Of a DNA stretch of 64,000 nt, positions 39,746 through 53,310 are shown piece by piece. The DNA comes from Motacilla alba alba (lineage: Eukaryota > Chordata > Aves > Passeriformes > Motacillidae): positions 30,468,786 through 30,532,785 of the forward strand of contig NC_052021.1 of the NCBI RefSeq assembly GCF_015832195.1, written 5' to 3'. Numbering within the stretch: position 1 is the stretch's first letter; every line of letters begins with the position of its first letter. The notes under the pieces were generated by a model. It saw only the letters and a list, made by a program, of their open reading frames with translations, was not told the DNA's origin and ran no database searches. Position numbers and translations under genes: made by a program.

Positions 39746-41751
39746 TAAAAGGGGTTGTGGACCAGGCAGGAGAGGCTGGAATGCTGCACTTGCAGGGCAG
39801 GGCATGGGGCTGGCAGCATCCAGGCCCCTTGTTCTCCATACAGGCTCCAGGACCCAAAGGGGTTTCACAGCTGGACAATACCTGGTGTGTGGGACAGGGG
39901 CTTTCTCTCTGTCCCTACCAGTGTGGCTGTAAAAACACATTCAGAAAGGAATCCCCTCTTCACATCCTGCATTCCCTTCTAGTAAGTATCTCCTTATCTG
40001 GGAGGAAATGAGCCTTGCTGACTGTGAGTTGGTATTAATTATAGTGTGGATATGATGTTTGAAGCAGCAGCCAGGCTTCTGCCAGGCAGGTTTGCTCAGC
40101 AGCTCCATCCCCTATTCAACTTCATGGAGGTTTTTTACAGGACATGTAAAAAAACTTATTTTAACTTCATTTGTTTTATTCATGTGGGCCAAATGCTGCA
40201 GATTTGGCAGGGAGCTTGCAGTGTCCATTTTCATAGCACTGCATTTCTCCTGCTCATACATGCCAAATTTCAGCATTCTTTTGACTGCTGCCTTGGCAGA
40301 CAAGGCTAGTAGCTATCTCCTTCTGCATTCTCCCCTGGAAAGCCCAGGATTACTGGTCTCACCACAAGAGGTTAACTTCAGCATTCGAGGCTTCTTTTCA
40401 CCCCTACACATAAAATCCAGCCACTGGCAAGAAATGAATGAAAGGCAAGAATCTGTAACAACTGAGATAACGGGCAGCATAATTTGTCTAACTTGGGTGA
40501 ACTGCTGGGGTCTGAGTGACAGTGCCCTGGCACTATTTACATTAGAAATCCACAGCATGTTTACACAGAGAAAATATGTGGAATGTTTTGAAGACTCTGT
40601 TCATGGTCTGCTTCAGTAAAATTTCCTTCCTTCGCCTTCTGTTGGAGCTAAAAGGAGTTAAAGAAAGGAGGGGAAGCAGGAGAATAGAGTGTAGGTTTTC
40701 CCCTGTTGACAAACATACAAAGCCTCGCCAGTTTCTGAAGGTACAGAACCTGCTGGAAGCAAACCTGACTTAATCTATTGTAATTTGCAAAGGGAATTCT
40801 CCCCATTATTCTGTCAGCCTTGGTTTCCAAAGGGGAAAATGGCTCCAGATAAAATGCTCTCTCTTTACAAAGGTGTACTATCCTAAAATGAGTAGTCTTT
40901 TAAAAATTAGGCCTGCCAATTATTTCTGTTTCTGAAATGCTATTTCTGGTGGGTTTTGTGTGTGTCAGCTTCACCCTAGTGGAGTTTGTTTTGCATTTTT
41001 TTGGTGAATGATTTGGTGATGTAACCGGGCAAGAGCCATTGTGGGATCTCTGGGCAGATTTGGTTTCAGTCACCGCAGTGATTACCTGTTAAGTGAGAAT
41101 TTTAGCAACTGCCTTTTCCACAGTGGAAATAAGGTCCAAATCCTGGTTCTGTAACTCTGATTTTTGTTGAGTTGAGCTGGATGTGATTACACAAGGAATA
41201 AGGCACTGCTCAGCCTGAGTAACGTTATCTGTCCTTGCTGGCTCTGCCATTTTCAGCGAATCTCTGAAGTTGAAGCATCCCAGATTGTCTGAACTTCTCC
41301 TGGCTCATACAGGGTGTCTGACACATCTTGGGTGGGTGGGTCTATAGCATTAAGTCCTTTTCATGTGTGTGCTCAGGCTGGATCTGCAGCAGATCCCTTG
41401 CGCTGGGCTCTGTGTCCCCTGAACACCCCGGAACAAGTCCTGGTCACTGCAGTCTGGCCTTAAACGGCTTCTTTTCCTGCCTCTGCTGAGGAGGAACAAT
41501 TTCCCTGGCTTTAACCCTTCTTCATTTGTTGTTTTCTGCAAGTCCTTTAAAAGGATCTCAGGATTTCAGACTAGTGTTTGCACAGGTACAGGGAATGTAC
41601 TGAAAGATCTCTCCTGGCCCTTCAGCTGCTCTGGGACTGGCAGGAGATTCAGTGTCTTGGGGTGTCTGCACACCAGCCCCCACCCTGACAATTTCCTAAC
41701 CTTCTAGTCAGTGCTAATAATGAAATAGAAAACCCAGAAAGGCTTTTTCCT

Positions 41752-41843
41752 CCAAGGCCAGGTTGGGTGGGGCTTTTAGTGGAAGATTTTTTAGGGGGAT
41801 TGGAACTAGATGGTCTTTCCAACCTTCCAAACCATGGTTCTAA
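41752..41843 (+). mobile_element. CR1 LINE fragment, sense, downstream of GRK5 exon 2
   Basis: A degenerate 3' end: ccaaggccaggttgggtggg, then tagtggaagattttttaggg, ggattggaactagatggtct, ccaaccttccaaaccatgg and ttcta. Compared with the usual CR1 3' end it lacks the 'gagcaacctg' block and part of the 'aaggtcccttcc' block, so it carries internal deletions. It is the same subfamily as the antisense copy at 39.2 kb, in opposite orientation. Confidence 0.88.
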
Positions 41844-42835
41844 ACTTTATACAAGGAAAAAGCTGCAGCCTAATTCAATTTGTTTAGAGATCAGGACAAA
41901 TACAGGCAGGTTGTGCTCGTCACAGTCCTCTTTGCTGCCTGTCCTCCTCCCAGCATTTTCCATCAGACAGAGTCTTGCCACTTAGGTTAAAAAAAAAAAA
42001 TCACATCAAGCCTTGGAGGGTTGGATGAGCTGGAGCACCAGGCTGTTGAGGTTTTGTTGTATTCCTCTCTTCTGGATGCTTCCCAAGAGCCTCCAGGGAA
42101 AGGCTGGAGGCCGGAATGGCATGGACTTTGATTTAGAGCAGTCATGGACTGCACAGCTTAGTTTAATGCAGCCATAAGCAACAGATGGAAAATGCTGCTG
42201 TTGAAATTGTGGCAGTACAGCCTACATGTGTGTGTAGATGCCCACATTTTGGTGTAAAAACGTGTGTGCTTTTGCACCCCGCTAAGATGTACTGAAAAGA
42301 GTCTGTGTCTTAAAAAAAATAGTGTAGTGTGAAAAGAAATCTGTGAAAAACAGGAAGGCTGAAATAAACCAAGGGTCTGCGACCTGTGTTGACACAATTA
42401 TGAGTCAGTTCATACCTTTTGGTTACCTCTGTGTTTACAGGAGACTCTGTGTTTGACTATCCATCATCTGGTGTCTCACTGAAAGACTTGCTTAGTAAAG
42501 CCCTTTTTTTCCCCTCCTTCTTGTGCACAGAAATAAAAATCAAAACACCCGAGAGAAACACTGCTTTTTGATAAATAAACAAACACTGGAAACGTCTTTA
42601 TTAAAAGTGCCATTTAGCCTAGGAGCTATTTTTTTGGACTGGACTTAAAAGCAACTTCTTTTCTCCTTTCTTTTTTGTCCAAAGTACGCAACACCTTTTG
42701 CAGGGAAATTCAGTGGCCTTCATTGTGTGCTAATTAAATAAGCAAGGGAAGCAGGGATGCTGCACTTTACTGGGCTCTGAGAGAGGCTTGTATACTATGA
42801 ATGGCTAATGCATGTTTCCATTTGCAGCCCTCTTC

Positions 42836-42867
42836 CTGGCTGTATTTAATTGTATTAATACAGCCAG
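42836..42867. repeat. Perfect hairpin, 11-bp arms, 10-nt loop
   Basis: The left arm ctggctgtatt (42836-42846) and right arm aatacagccag (42857-42867) are exact complements around an AT-rich loop that itself contains taatt and attaat. Confidence 0.92.
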
Positions 42868-42959
42868 CCCTTTCCAGGTTGGAAGATTTCCATATTGGCA
42901 CCAGAGGCCCAGTCAATCGATAAAAACTGATTTTTGAGGCATAGCTACCATGACTCATG

Positions 42960-45900
42960 TGATGGATGGTGCTGTAGATGGGGTTCTGCTATCTTTAAAA
43001 CTCACAGATGACAGCGTAGCAAAAGAGAGATGTTTCAAGGGAAGAGGAAAAAAATACCAAGGAACAGCTTTAAAAGTTCCTGCATTTGACATGACATGAA
43101 GAGATGCCAAAAGTTAGAGATATCCAGCGGTTAAAAGGCCATCAGTAAACAAAAATATAAGAAAAAGTTGCAATTTGAAAGGCCAGAGTGTCTTTTTGAT
43201 GATAAAAGATTCTGGATGTCTGTAAATATTTCTGAGTGATGCAAAAGGTTCTGTTGGTTAAAAGTGTGGAATTTTTATTTATTTTGCTCAGACCCATTCT
43301 GTGCTTTTTTCTTGCATAAAAAAAAAAAACCTGCCTGGGTGAAAGAGTTGATTATTCTGATCTTTGGCAAATTTTCATTCACAACTGTCCAAATGCTATA
43401 TAATAAATCAAGACTTTTTTACCCCATAGGTTGAACCTTGTGGGGAAACTGCCACAGAATGTGTCTTGTGTTGGTTGCATAGAGTGATTTGCTGCATTAT
43501 GGCAGAAAACTTTTAACTCCTTTGGTAAAGCAGTTTCTGGTTGTGCATGATGCTCAGGTGGAAGAGAATGCTGAGGATTCCTCTTGTTAAATATTTTTAT
43601 TCAGTGAGATTTCAGTCAGAAAGATCAGCCCCATTAATACTAATTTGGCCATTCTTGGTTTTAAAAAAAATTAAAAATCCTTCCTTTTAACCTTTGCCAT
43701 TTAACCTCTTACACGGCATTTGCCTCCCATATACCTGGGGTAAAAGTAGCTTGAGCTTCCAATTTTGGCACATTCTTTTCCGTGTTGTTAAAAATACACC
43801 TCTGTGTGAGATAACACTTTGTAGAGCTGGTGAACAGAGTAAGTGGGACAAAATTGAAGCCACAGAGTTCACATGCTCACTTTTTACAAAAGCTGGCTCT
43901 TTTCTCCCCCCATCACTCTCTTGGGTATTGTACTTTTTCAGACACGATCAAGACCTTCACCTGCACGATTTTTTTTTCCAGTCACTTTGCAGTTTGTCTG
44001 CCTGGAGGCACAACTGGCAGTTCGGGCTCTGCAATGAGCTTCAGATGCTTTGAGTATTTGTGGAGCTTCCAAGAAATGCTTTGCAGCCTGCACTGAGCTC
44101 CATCCTGTGGCAGAAAGCCTCCTGCTGTACCCCTGGTGTCTCGTTCAGAGGTAGCTTGGACCTCCCTCTCTGCTGCACGGTGCTGGCACATCTTTCATGA
44201 ATTCCCACCAGCCTTTCTCAGGTTTCTTGACTCCACGGGTTTCCCAGCCCTGCAGAGAGAAACTCATGGGTGAGGGGTGTTGCAAAAGCAAAGTGTGAAT
44301 TTCCAGGCTTGCTGGGGAGGTGTCCCTGAGAGACTGAGTGATAGCATGGGCTGCCAGAGTTCATTGTGGGGTGGCTGTGTGGCACCCTGCCCCTCTTCAC
44401 TGGGAAGGGCATCACCCCTGGGGCTGTATCCTTCAGGGGATGGAGATGTGGGCAAGGAATGCACTCCATGTGCAGATCCCAGAGCCTGAGGCCACGTGGT
44501 GGTGTCACAAATAAAGCTCGGGCGCTGGAACAGGGAAAGAGAAGGCATCAAAGCCCAGTCTGATCAAAAACACAAAGAAGCAGCCAGTTTTCTCTCCACC
44601 AAATTCTTCACCTCTGATGTTTACAGTGATTAAAAAGCATGGTTGGGAAATGTAATCCTGAAGCCAACAAACAGATCAAAGGAAGGAATTGCAGCTTGCC
44701 TTCCACAGTAAATAACCAAGCTCTGCTGGTTATAACTTCTGTGATTGTCTTGTAGTATTGGTCTGAATCCTACACCTGAGGCTGGTCTCGTGTTTTTGGC
44801 TAAAACTAGAGTTTAAATTTTTGAGAAATATTTTTTGGTAGAAAGCATTAGCTTTCCTTGGAAAAAAACCCCTTACATTTTTATTGGAAATATCTTTTCA
44901 ACAAGCAGTCAGGATTCCATGGCATGAAATAACCACAAGAGGAACCATCTCCACCTTTCTTTCCAAAAGTGTAGGAATCAGGGTAGCTGTGTTGGGAGGA
45001 TGCTGGTGGGGAGCGTGTGTGTACAGCCAGAGCTGAGTACCCAGCACAGAGCTCTACACCACTTCTGGGAGGAACTGGCTTTTCTGGAAACGTGAGGAAT
45101 TAAAACTACTGGAGTAGGAAATGCTGTCTAGTAAAAATATTTAAATGAATAAATCAGACAATATTGTTGTTATAGTCTTAATTGAAAGATATTTCTAGAG
45201 AATTCATATAATTTAAGGCCCAAGCTGGCAAACATGTAGGCTCAAAAAGAATTTTTTAATCACACAGGGCATCCCTTTAAATTCAGTTGATGCCAAGTTG
45301 GGGGGTTGTTAGCAATCAGAATCATGCCCTGTGTGAAAAGCAATTTTCCCACACTGGTTCCCTTAGATACCTGCAACATAAGACATATTTCAGTCACTAT
45401 TAGCAGCAGCAAAGGTGCTGCTGTTCTCCCGTCACCCATGTGCCAGCCCCTCACCTGGATGTTTGTTCTCAGCCCAGGTGCTCAGGGGAGGGAGTGGGGC
45501 TCTGCATCACCCCTGGGGTCACCAGGTCCTGAGGGCTTCTTGTGGGTGATCCCATGGATGCTGGAGTGGTTCCTGACAGAAGATCTCTGGATGAATTATC
45601 CTCCGTGGTGGTTGTCTGCAGGGCCAGTACAGAAAGGCCAGAGAGAAGAGCCCAAGAAGGACTGAAAACAAAGTTGGAAGGACTCCTGAAAGCTCTGGAT
45701 AGGATTTATTGCTCTGGAAAAAGTTATGCAGAGTATTTTGGATTACGTTAATGCAGAAAAATACATCAAACTAAATCATTTCTAAAGGAGAAAGAAAATC
45801 TTTCCCCTTGACGGTGCCCATTCCATACACTTCCCTTCCCCTCACTTTTTTTCCCTTTTTCTGCAGCAGACATCACTTTCCCCTCTCTCCCTTGAGCCAA

Positions 45901-48900
45901 AAGGTCTCTGTTGCCCCTTCAAAGCTTATGCAATCTTTCCAGCACAGACCTTCCTGCAGAGTTGCCCTGTAGTTTCTTGGACTTGATGTGCTGTCCCATA
46001 TCGTGAATACATCTAAATTAAATTAGACACTCTTCAGGGGCAGGAACTGGCCACATGATAGAAACAGTTCCAGCACATGAAATGATATGGCTGACGTCAA
46101 AACCATAGTGTTTGTTTACAAACCCACAGTTGGTTCAGTTCCTTTCTTTAAAATCCTTCAGATTCAAGTGTAATTCCATCATAAACATAGGTTTCTAGTG
46201 CTCAGATGTGGACAAACAGAGCAATGTTTGGTGCCCTTGCAAGATTAGCTGTATCCAGTTTATAGCTATGGGTGGAATTGAGAAGGGTTGGGTTTTTTTT
46301 TTCCCCCTCCTTGTAATTTTTTTTTAATGCCATCACAGAAAATATGTGAAAAACAAGCTGTTTTATGCATCTAGTGAGACTCAAGACTAACACTGGGAGA
46401 GCAGGCTGCTTGCAGGCTGCTTGTGCTTGACAGCTTCCAGGACGGGAAGGGGACGCAGGGGAAATGAGTTGAAATGATCTCAGCCCACGTTCTATTTACA
46501 GAATTTATTTCACAAGACTTAATCCATTGAGTATTACCTTGGCAGGGGCAGCCCAGAAAGAAAGCAAGAAAGACGTTGCTATTCCCCATAAAGAACAGGC
46601 AGCAAATCCACACCTCCTGACCAAAAAGTGAGCCCCCACCAGTCATCCTTCAATAGAAAGCCTCCTAAGGAGCAAATATTATCACTGAACTTCTGCATTT
46701 GTGTTTTGTGGCAAAGACTGTATTAGCCTTTGCAAACTGAGAAGGGAAAAAATGCCACGACTTGCACACTTTGAATTACTTCCCAATGTTATTACAGGGA
46801 TATGCAGGAAGGGAATTAGAAGAGAATATCCTTTTACAAGATCTATTTCATCTCTTGCTGAAAATAGAAGTAGATATTGTGAGCTGCAGGGTTTTTCATT
46901 ATCTCATTAGGTAATATGAGTCATTAAGTCTAATTAATACTTATGCAGTGATTTGTAAAATGCTATAGAAGTGCTCACGGGTCCTGTTAAATAGTAGTAC
47001 TTGGTTGTTAAGGAAATTTATTTTAAAACCAATTCAGCATTTGCTGGGTGTGGGGAATGAGAGGTAGGGCTGCATTTATAGTAAAACCTTGCTCTTACCC
47101 CTGCAGGACTCTCTTGTGGCTTTGCTCCTGGTAGTGATGGGAAGGTGGTGGCAGGACAAAGCTTGGCTGGCTCTGCTCAGCTCTTCTGGAGTCAGAGAGA
47201 AAGTTTCCCTTAAATTAAACTGTGCAGGAGCCCTCTTATAATGGAAGGAAGGAAATGCAAGGAGGGAAAAGGGAGAGAAAAGATCTGCCAGACCTACTTA
47301 ATAGGGATGCTGTGAAGTGAGCAGCCTGACATCCTCACCTTTGGGGATGCACTCAGGCTTTCAGGAAGGAATGGGATTAGCCAAAGTTAATGCTTCTTGA
47401 GGAAAAGAGCTCATTTGGAGTGGCTGGTAGAGGAAGTGTTACTTTGTCTTGGCTTCTGCTGGTTACTACAGAGGCCTCTCGGATTGTGGCTGAGCTTTGT
47501 TGTAGGGTTTTCTGGGGACAGTCATGCACCAGGGAAAGTTCCTTAGTGGAAATATGGCCTGTTGTTGTCCATGCACTTACGGCTTCCAGCTGTCAGGGAA
47601 AAGAGAGGTTGAGTGTTTTTAAGGTAGTCCCAATACCTATCTTTTAATTCTGATTTCAAGACAGCATGAGGGAATTCACATGTAGAATGTTACAAGCCTG
47701 ATTTTTCAGTGGTTTGGCTGAGACCCTGAAGTCGTTGAGAGATTCCATTTATTTTTCAGGTAATCACTCTGTGCTGCTTTGAAAACACTTGGAGGTGATA
47801 ATTTGAAATATTTCTCTGTGCTCTGTAGGTCAGAAATCAGGGCATGGCCATGAATTCTGCTACATATTGCTGTTAAAATAGAACCTCCACTCGGCAGGAT
47901 CAAAGCAGGAGTATGAGGCCATTTTTGAACAGAGCCTCTGGTTGTGCCAGTACTGTTATTTACTTATTAATCGCATTTTTACCATGCTAAACTGATTCCA
48001 GGGAATTCTAAGACAAGTAAAATAATATACTCCCTTGCCCTCAACTGCTGTCCCTTAGCTGAACTAATGGAAAGGATGAGTGAAAGTCCAATTTTGGGAA
48101 AGGAAATGAAATTATAGAGCAGGATACTATAATGCAAACTATGAAAAAAACTCCTAAGTTTGGGTAGGATGGTAGACTGATACTTGATTTTGTTGGAGAA
48201 CTCCCTGTTGTCCTAGCATTGGTAAAGCCAGTGAAAAATGGTTCAAAAAATATTCTGAACTCTTATAATCCTTAAAAATAGGTTATGGACCAAGACATTT
48301 AAGTTATTATTCAATGTAGTATATTAAGAAAAACATGAAGTGTCCAGAATTATTATGGATTTCAAAAGATGGGGAGTCTCTGTAGTATTAAATGACCCAC
48401 AAAAATATAATCTTTGGAGATGGTTATAAACTTCTTTACCTGCCAGATTTCACCATCCTCCAGCCCCGCACCAGCTTTATATTTGTACAGTGGCACTTTG
48501 AAGGTCTCTCCATGTCACATTGATTTTTTTGAGCTCTCTCTTGGACAAGTTAGGTCGGTGTTGACAGATTGGTGAAGGCTGTTCTCATGAGCAGCAGGAC
48601 CTGGCTCAACTACATACAAGTATTTGCAATGTTGAAAGCTCTCTATAAGTAAGTGCTTTCAGGCTTTCATAACTCCTGGTTCAAAATATTTTTGGCATTT
48701 GTAAACATGGCTTATGGAGAAACATGGTTTTGAGCGCAGGAAGAATTTGGTGTAAGTCACTTCAGAACTATTCTGATCAGTCCAAACAAACAACATTCAG
48801 CACTTGAGCACCAGGTCCGTCGCATTTGACCTTTTGGTGTGGGTATAGTTTGTTTCATGAGCAGTGACTTCAGCACACTGAGCTTCAAGAGAGGTCTGAA

Positions 48901-50320
48901 AAGGAAGCAGGGACACACTCAAAGGTACAATACTGACTCTATAATGCAAACTAGAGAAACACATGGTGGGGAACTTACTGCATAACAGAGAATATTTGAT
49001 TTAATGTAGCAAAGTTTGACATGTTTATGCTGATCAGCTCTCCAGCAAGCCAAAGCCAACTGGCAGCCCTGCCACTTCCAGAAAGATGTTTTTCAGATTT
49101 CCTTTTCAGGTCTCTTCAGCTGAACCTGCTAAGCCTGACCATGAGTAACTAGGTGGGAAATCATTGGAAAAGACCTCTGTGCTGGTGACAGCGTGGGCCC
49201 CACAGGGGAGGGAACAACAGCACTCTTGGCTCCTGGGGGCCTCTGTGTGCCCAGGTCTGTGCCTGAGGAGGATGGAGAATGGAGAGTGGGAAAGCTGTAG
49301 GTAAATAAAGTTACATCCCCATTGTGTCATCACTGGGAGTATTCCCAAGGCTTCTTCTGCCTGTGGGAGAAGAGCCAACATGAAAAGACCAGCTGTTAAG
49401 CAGCCCCAGTGCTGGGAGTGGACCTCATGACTGTCCTTAGCTCCATGGAGGCTTTCTTCCTCCAAGGTAGAAACTCTTTCCTTCTAAGACTGCTTTCATC
49501 CCTGCCCAGGAGACTGTGGGTGTCCATGGGGCACTATAACCTCATTATCTTCTACGGAAAAAGAGCCCCAACCAACTTCTAAAAATATTGTCTGTGTCAG
49601 TATTGTCTATGCCAGTGTGACTATGAATCAGTGGTCAGAGCTGCGAGGGAGAATTACAGCCTTTTCTGCCTGTTCTTTGCCATGGACAGCCCCAAGTCCT
49701 ATGACTGGCACTAATGTCTTTTTTAGAATCTACATCAAAGTCTCCTCCGGGTGCAGGGACCTTTCTTATGAGTTAAAAATCAGCTTCTTTAGGTGAGAGC
49801 TTAAGGAGCGAAAGGAGGCAACGCAAAGTTTCAAACTCGGTGGAGGAGCTGCCAACGCAGAGGTCACACAAGGTTGTGGTTACTCCCAGTGTGCTCTGCA
49901 AAGGGCTCTGTGCACCAGCACAGACCGGGATTACAACAGGGCCAGCACAGGGACTGGGAAGACACGGATCCACCCTGTAGCCATGTGGTTTTCGCAAGTT
50001 TTCTGGCACTCACTGGCCTCTGTTCCAAATCCTGAAGGAGCTCTGATGGAGAGCTGCCATCCCCGTTCAAAAAAAAAGAAGGGATAAGATTTTGTTCCCA
50101 ACAGCACCATTGAGTTAAGTGGAAAGTAACCATCACTCACAACCAATTCCTAGTAAAGCACCTATAGACTGAAATCTACAGAGTGCTCCATTAGTGCTCC
50201 CTGTGACTCTTAGAATAGGTAGGATATTCCTTTATTTTCTCCTTGTTTGTATCATATAAGAAAACTTGTCCTTCTCCATCCCCAAGGACTGATTATAATT
50301 TTTCCCTAAACCCCCGTGTT
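42960..50320. other. Intron 2 sequence, largely featureless
   Basis: Contains A12 (43318-43329), pyrimidine runs near 46.29 kb and the 11-bp duplication at 46.4 kb. No gene, RNA or mobile element was recognised. Confidence 0.65.
46401..46422. repeat. 11-bp tandem duplication
   Basis: The unit gcaggctgctt occurs twice head to tail without mismatch. Confidence 0.93.
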
Positions 50321-50394
50321 CATTGCAGGGGATTGGACTAGATGACCTTCAAAGATCCCTTCCAACCCAAACTATTCTGTGATTCTATGATTTT
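50321..50394 (+). mobile_element. CR1 LINE fragment, 3' end, sense, in intron 2
   Basis: A short, well-preserved CR1 tail: attgcaggggattggactag, then atgaccttcaaagatccctt, ccaacccaaactattctgtg and a terminal attctatgatt. It keeps two copies of the 8-bp terminal repeat. Only about 74 bp remain. Confidence 0.93.
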
Positions 50395-53262
50395 AGTCTT
50401 GTGTCTCACTGGTTGCTGGAGGCTGATGATGCTAAGTCACATCTCCCCAAAAGCCTTTATTCTTTGTGTAAATTAGCTGATAGCTTCCTTCTACTGATGC
50501 AAGTCAAAACAATGCTTTAGCTGGCAGAATTTTGTGGAATTCTGCCTCATCTGTTTTTTTGCCTCCCATCAACAAACTCGTATTTCCCTAACAAGTCCTC
50601 AGATCTGGCAGTTTTCCAGGGTTTCCCTTTTTGGTAGGCAGCAATAAGGAAGGGAATCTCATCTTGCTGCCAATTCACCCACTTACAGCATGCATTGGGA
50701 AGGGATCAGAAAGCCTTTTCTTTGACTGCCTCAGAGAGAGAAGGCACTGGGAGTTCAGCTGGAGGCTCTGCCTGTGAGATGTGGGTCATCAACACAAATT
50801 AGAGAGCAAACACACCCCTTTGCTTTTCTTCCTGCCTTTTTTACCCTTCATTTAAGCAAATTTAGGTCCTGGTGATGTATAGACAGCCCTTGAAAGGGAG
50901 ACATTGTGTGTATCTCCCAGGCAGGTGCAGTCTGACTTCCCTGTCTGTGCTCTGGTGCAGGGTGGAGGTAAATGGCAGGAGAGGGAACATTCAGTGGCCG
51001 TGATCACTGGCCCCTGGCCAGCTCTGCCAGCCTGGGTGCCAGCTGTGGTGGTGGGTTTTGCATAGCTGTGGGTTTGATACCAGGCTAGCTTGCCAACTGG
51101 CAGCGTGAGTTGGGTGACTTTCAACTCCACAAATGCCATGCCAGCATCTGTTTCTCATCCTACAGCATTTTAAATAATGCACATTTCCAGCTGTCTTCCC
51201 CTTCCTTCCCAATTCCAGAGCGCAGTTTGCTGGTTTCATGCGTTGCTCTGGGATGCATTTCCAAGCTATGCAGTTGGCATGCAAAAAGCTGATCAGGGGG
51301 CTGCAGGATTTCATGTGAACTGTCCATGCCCTCATCCTCCAGCATGGATCAGAAGAAATCCTCAGCTGCGAGGAGTCCTACAGCTTGTGGAATGCGTTAA
51401 TTAAACAAGAATCTCTGGAAGAGGTAAAGTGGTAGAGGTCCTCTGCAGATAACTTGGCAGCTCCCTAATACAGTATTCATGGCTTCAAGTCTCTCAGGGA
51501 GAAAAAAAACCCCAGCTTTATAAAAGGTTTTTTAAAGGCCTGCTTTCCAGTAGGAATGTATTTGAAGAACGCAGTGAAGGCTGTGGAATCATGCTGCTCC
51601 CAAGCAGAGGAAAGATTAAATTCCAGTGCTTTGTTTGGGGTAAATTGCTGACCTTTGTCTTCAGCATTAAAGCCATCTGAAGAAAACCATTCCTAGCATG
51701 CAACGAGTTGCTTTTGCTGGATTCTTTCCTGCATACAATGTAATAGTTTAATACGAATATAGCAGGAAACAAGGAAAATTGAAAGCATAATTCATTTTGA
51801 ATGGCATGATGTAAGAGGTGATTTCTTTTGAGGAGCTAGAAGGCAGAGGGATCAGCATTGAATATTTTAAGTAGGCTCTTGGAACAATCCCATAATGGAT
51901 TTCCCCATCCCTCTATCTTCTTAGGACCATAAGTTCTGTGTTTCCTGCTAGTTCTCTTTTTTTATTTATAGACTTTAAGCCTTAATCAGGACAGTTTTAC
52001 TTATCAGGTTGTAAAAATCCTTTATTTCCTGTCCCAGAAAGTCAATAAGTGTCTGCTTCTTCAGCTCAGTAACAGTTCCCCATTCTGCTTTCTGGGCAGA
52101 TTTACTCAACATCGCTGCAATTTCTACCCACCAAGCCAATGTCTCTAGGCACAAACTCTTCCTGCTGTGTTACAGCAGTACAGCAGTTACTTTTCCACAG
52201 CAGCCTTACAAATCTCCACATTTCTCCTCCCCTTCAGAGCCTGGGAAAGCAGATGGACCCTATTGGATGACCTGGGGAGTGGTCATGAAATCCAGGCTGT
52301 TGGAGCTGAAATGGGGAAGCACATTCCAGAGGAGACAACCCTTGCACCAGGAGTGTTTGCAGAGCTCCAGCCCACACAGCCGAGCAGACCTCGAGCTCTG
52401 CAAGCCACTGCAGTGACATGGCCCGGGGCAGGGGACGGCAGATGTCTGCTATTTAAGCTGTTATGGTGTGAGGTTTTCCACTCGAGCTGGAACTCAGCTC
52501 CCAGCTAATGACAGCCATGGGAACCCTGTGCAGTGCAGGGCTGAGCAGGGCACCCAGCAGGAAAAATCTATTGCAAAGCATCCTGCTGCTCTCAGCCATC
52601 TGAAAGCGGAGGTGGCATGTGGGAAGCCAGAGGCAGAGTCACTGCAGAGAGGTCCATAGCCAAATGTCAAGCCCACAGTTTCCTCATCAACCATAAGGAG
52701 AAAAGCACTTGGCAAATCCAGCCCGGCCCTGAACCTAAGTGGCAGAACAGCCTCCTTCAATCTGGCTTCTCACAAGTGTTGACTTTTTCATTGTGTTTTA
52801 GTAAATCAGTTTTATTGCTCACCTCAGGCTTGAAAGCTCCAGTTAATGTCTCTGCATCCTATTGGATTGGGCTGTCACTCTGCTGCCCAAGAGGACATCC
52901 AGTGATATTCAGATGTGATGTCCTGTCAGAGCTCTGCATGTGAAATAAAGCTAGGCATGGTGTGGATCTCCCATGGAATCCTTGGGGTCAGAGAATCAGA
53001 GCTTGGCATTGCTCTGCAGCTTCTGTTGTTGGAGAAGGGGAAGGCCTTGTGGTCAGTGTGCTGTAATAAATATAGTTGACCTATCTGAGAGGACTGCTGT
53101 GGGGAAATAGTTCTTTGTGGCCTGGAGGAGGTTATCAGTCAGCACAAGGAATGTGGACTCTGGGTCGTTTTCAGCCCTGGAATCAAACAGTTCAGGGTTA
53201 AACATCTGAGAACGACAGAGCTATGGCCATGGTAAAAGATTGTGCTCTAATCCAGGGCAAGG

Positions 53263-53310
53263 AAAAGTGAATACAAAAGTGAATACAAAATACAAAAGTG
53301 AATACAAAAG
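53263..53310. repeat. 12-bp tandem repeat, about 3.5 copies
   Basis: The unit aaaagtgaatac occurs at 53263, 53275 and 53294. A 7-bp partial unit lies between the second and third copies and another partial at the end. Confidence 0.93.

Noticed and set aside
40059..40619. 186-codon open frame on the plus strand in intron 2
   Set aside because: Hydrophobic but irregular; no signal peptide plus domain pattern and no resemblance to GRK5 exon 3 or any family I know.
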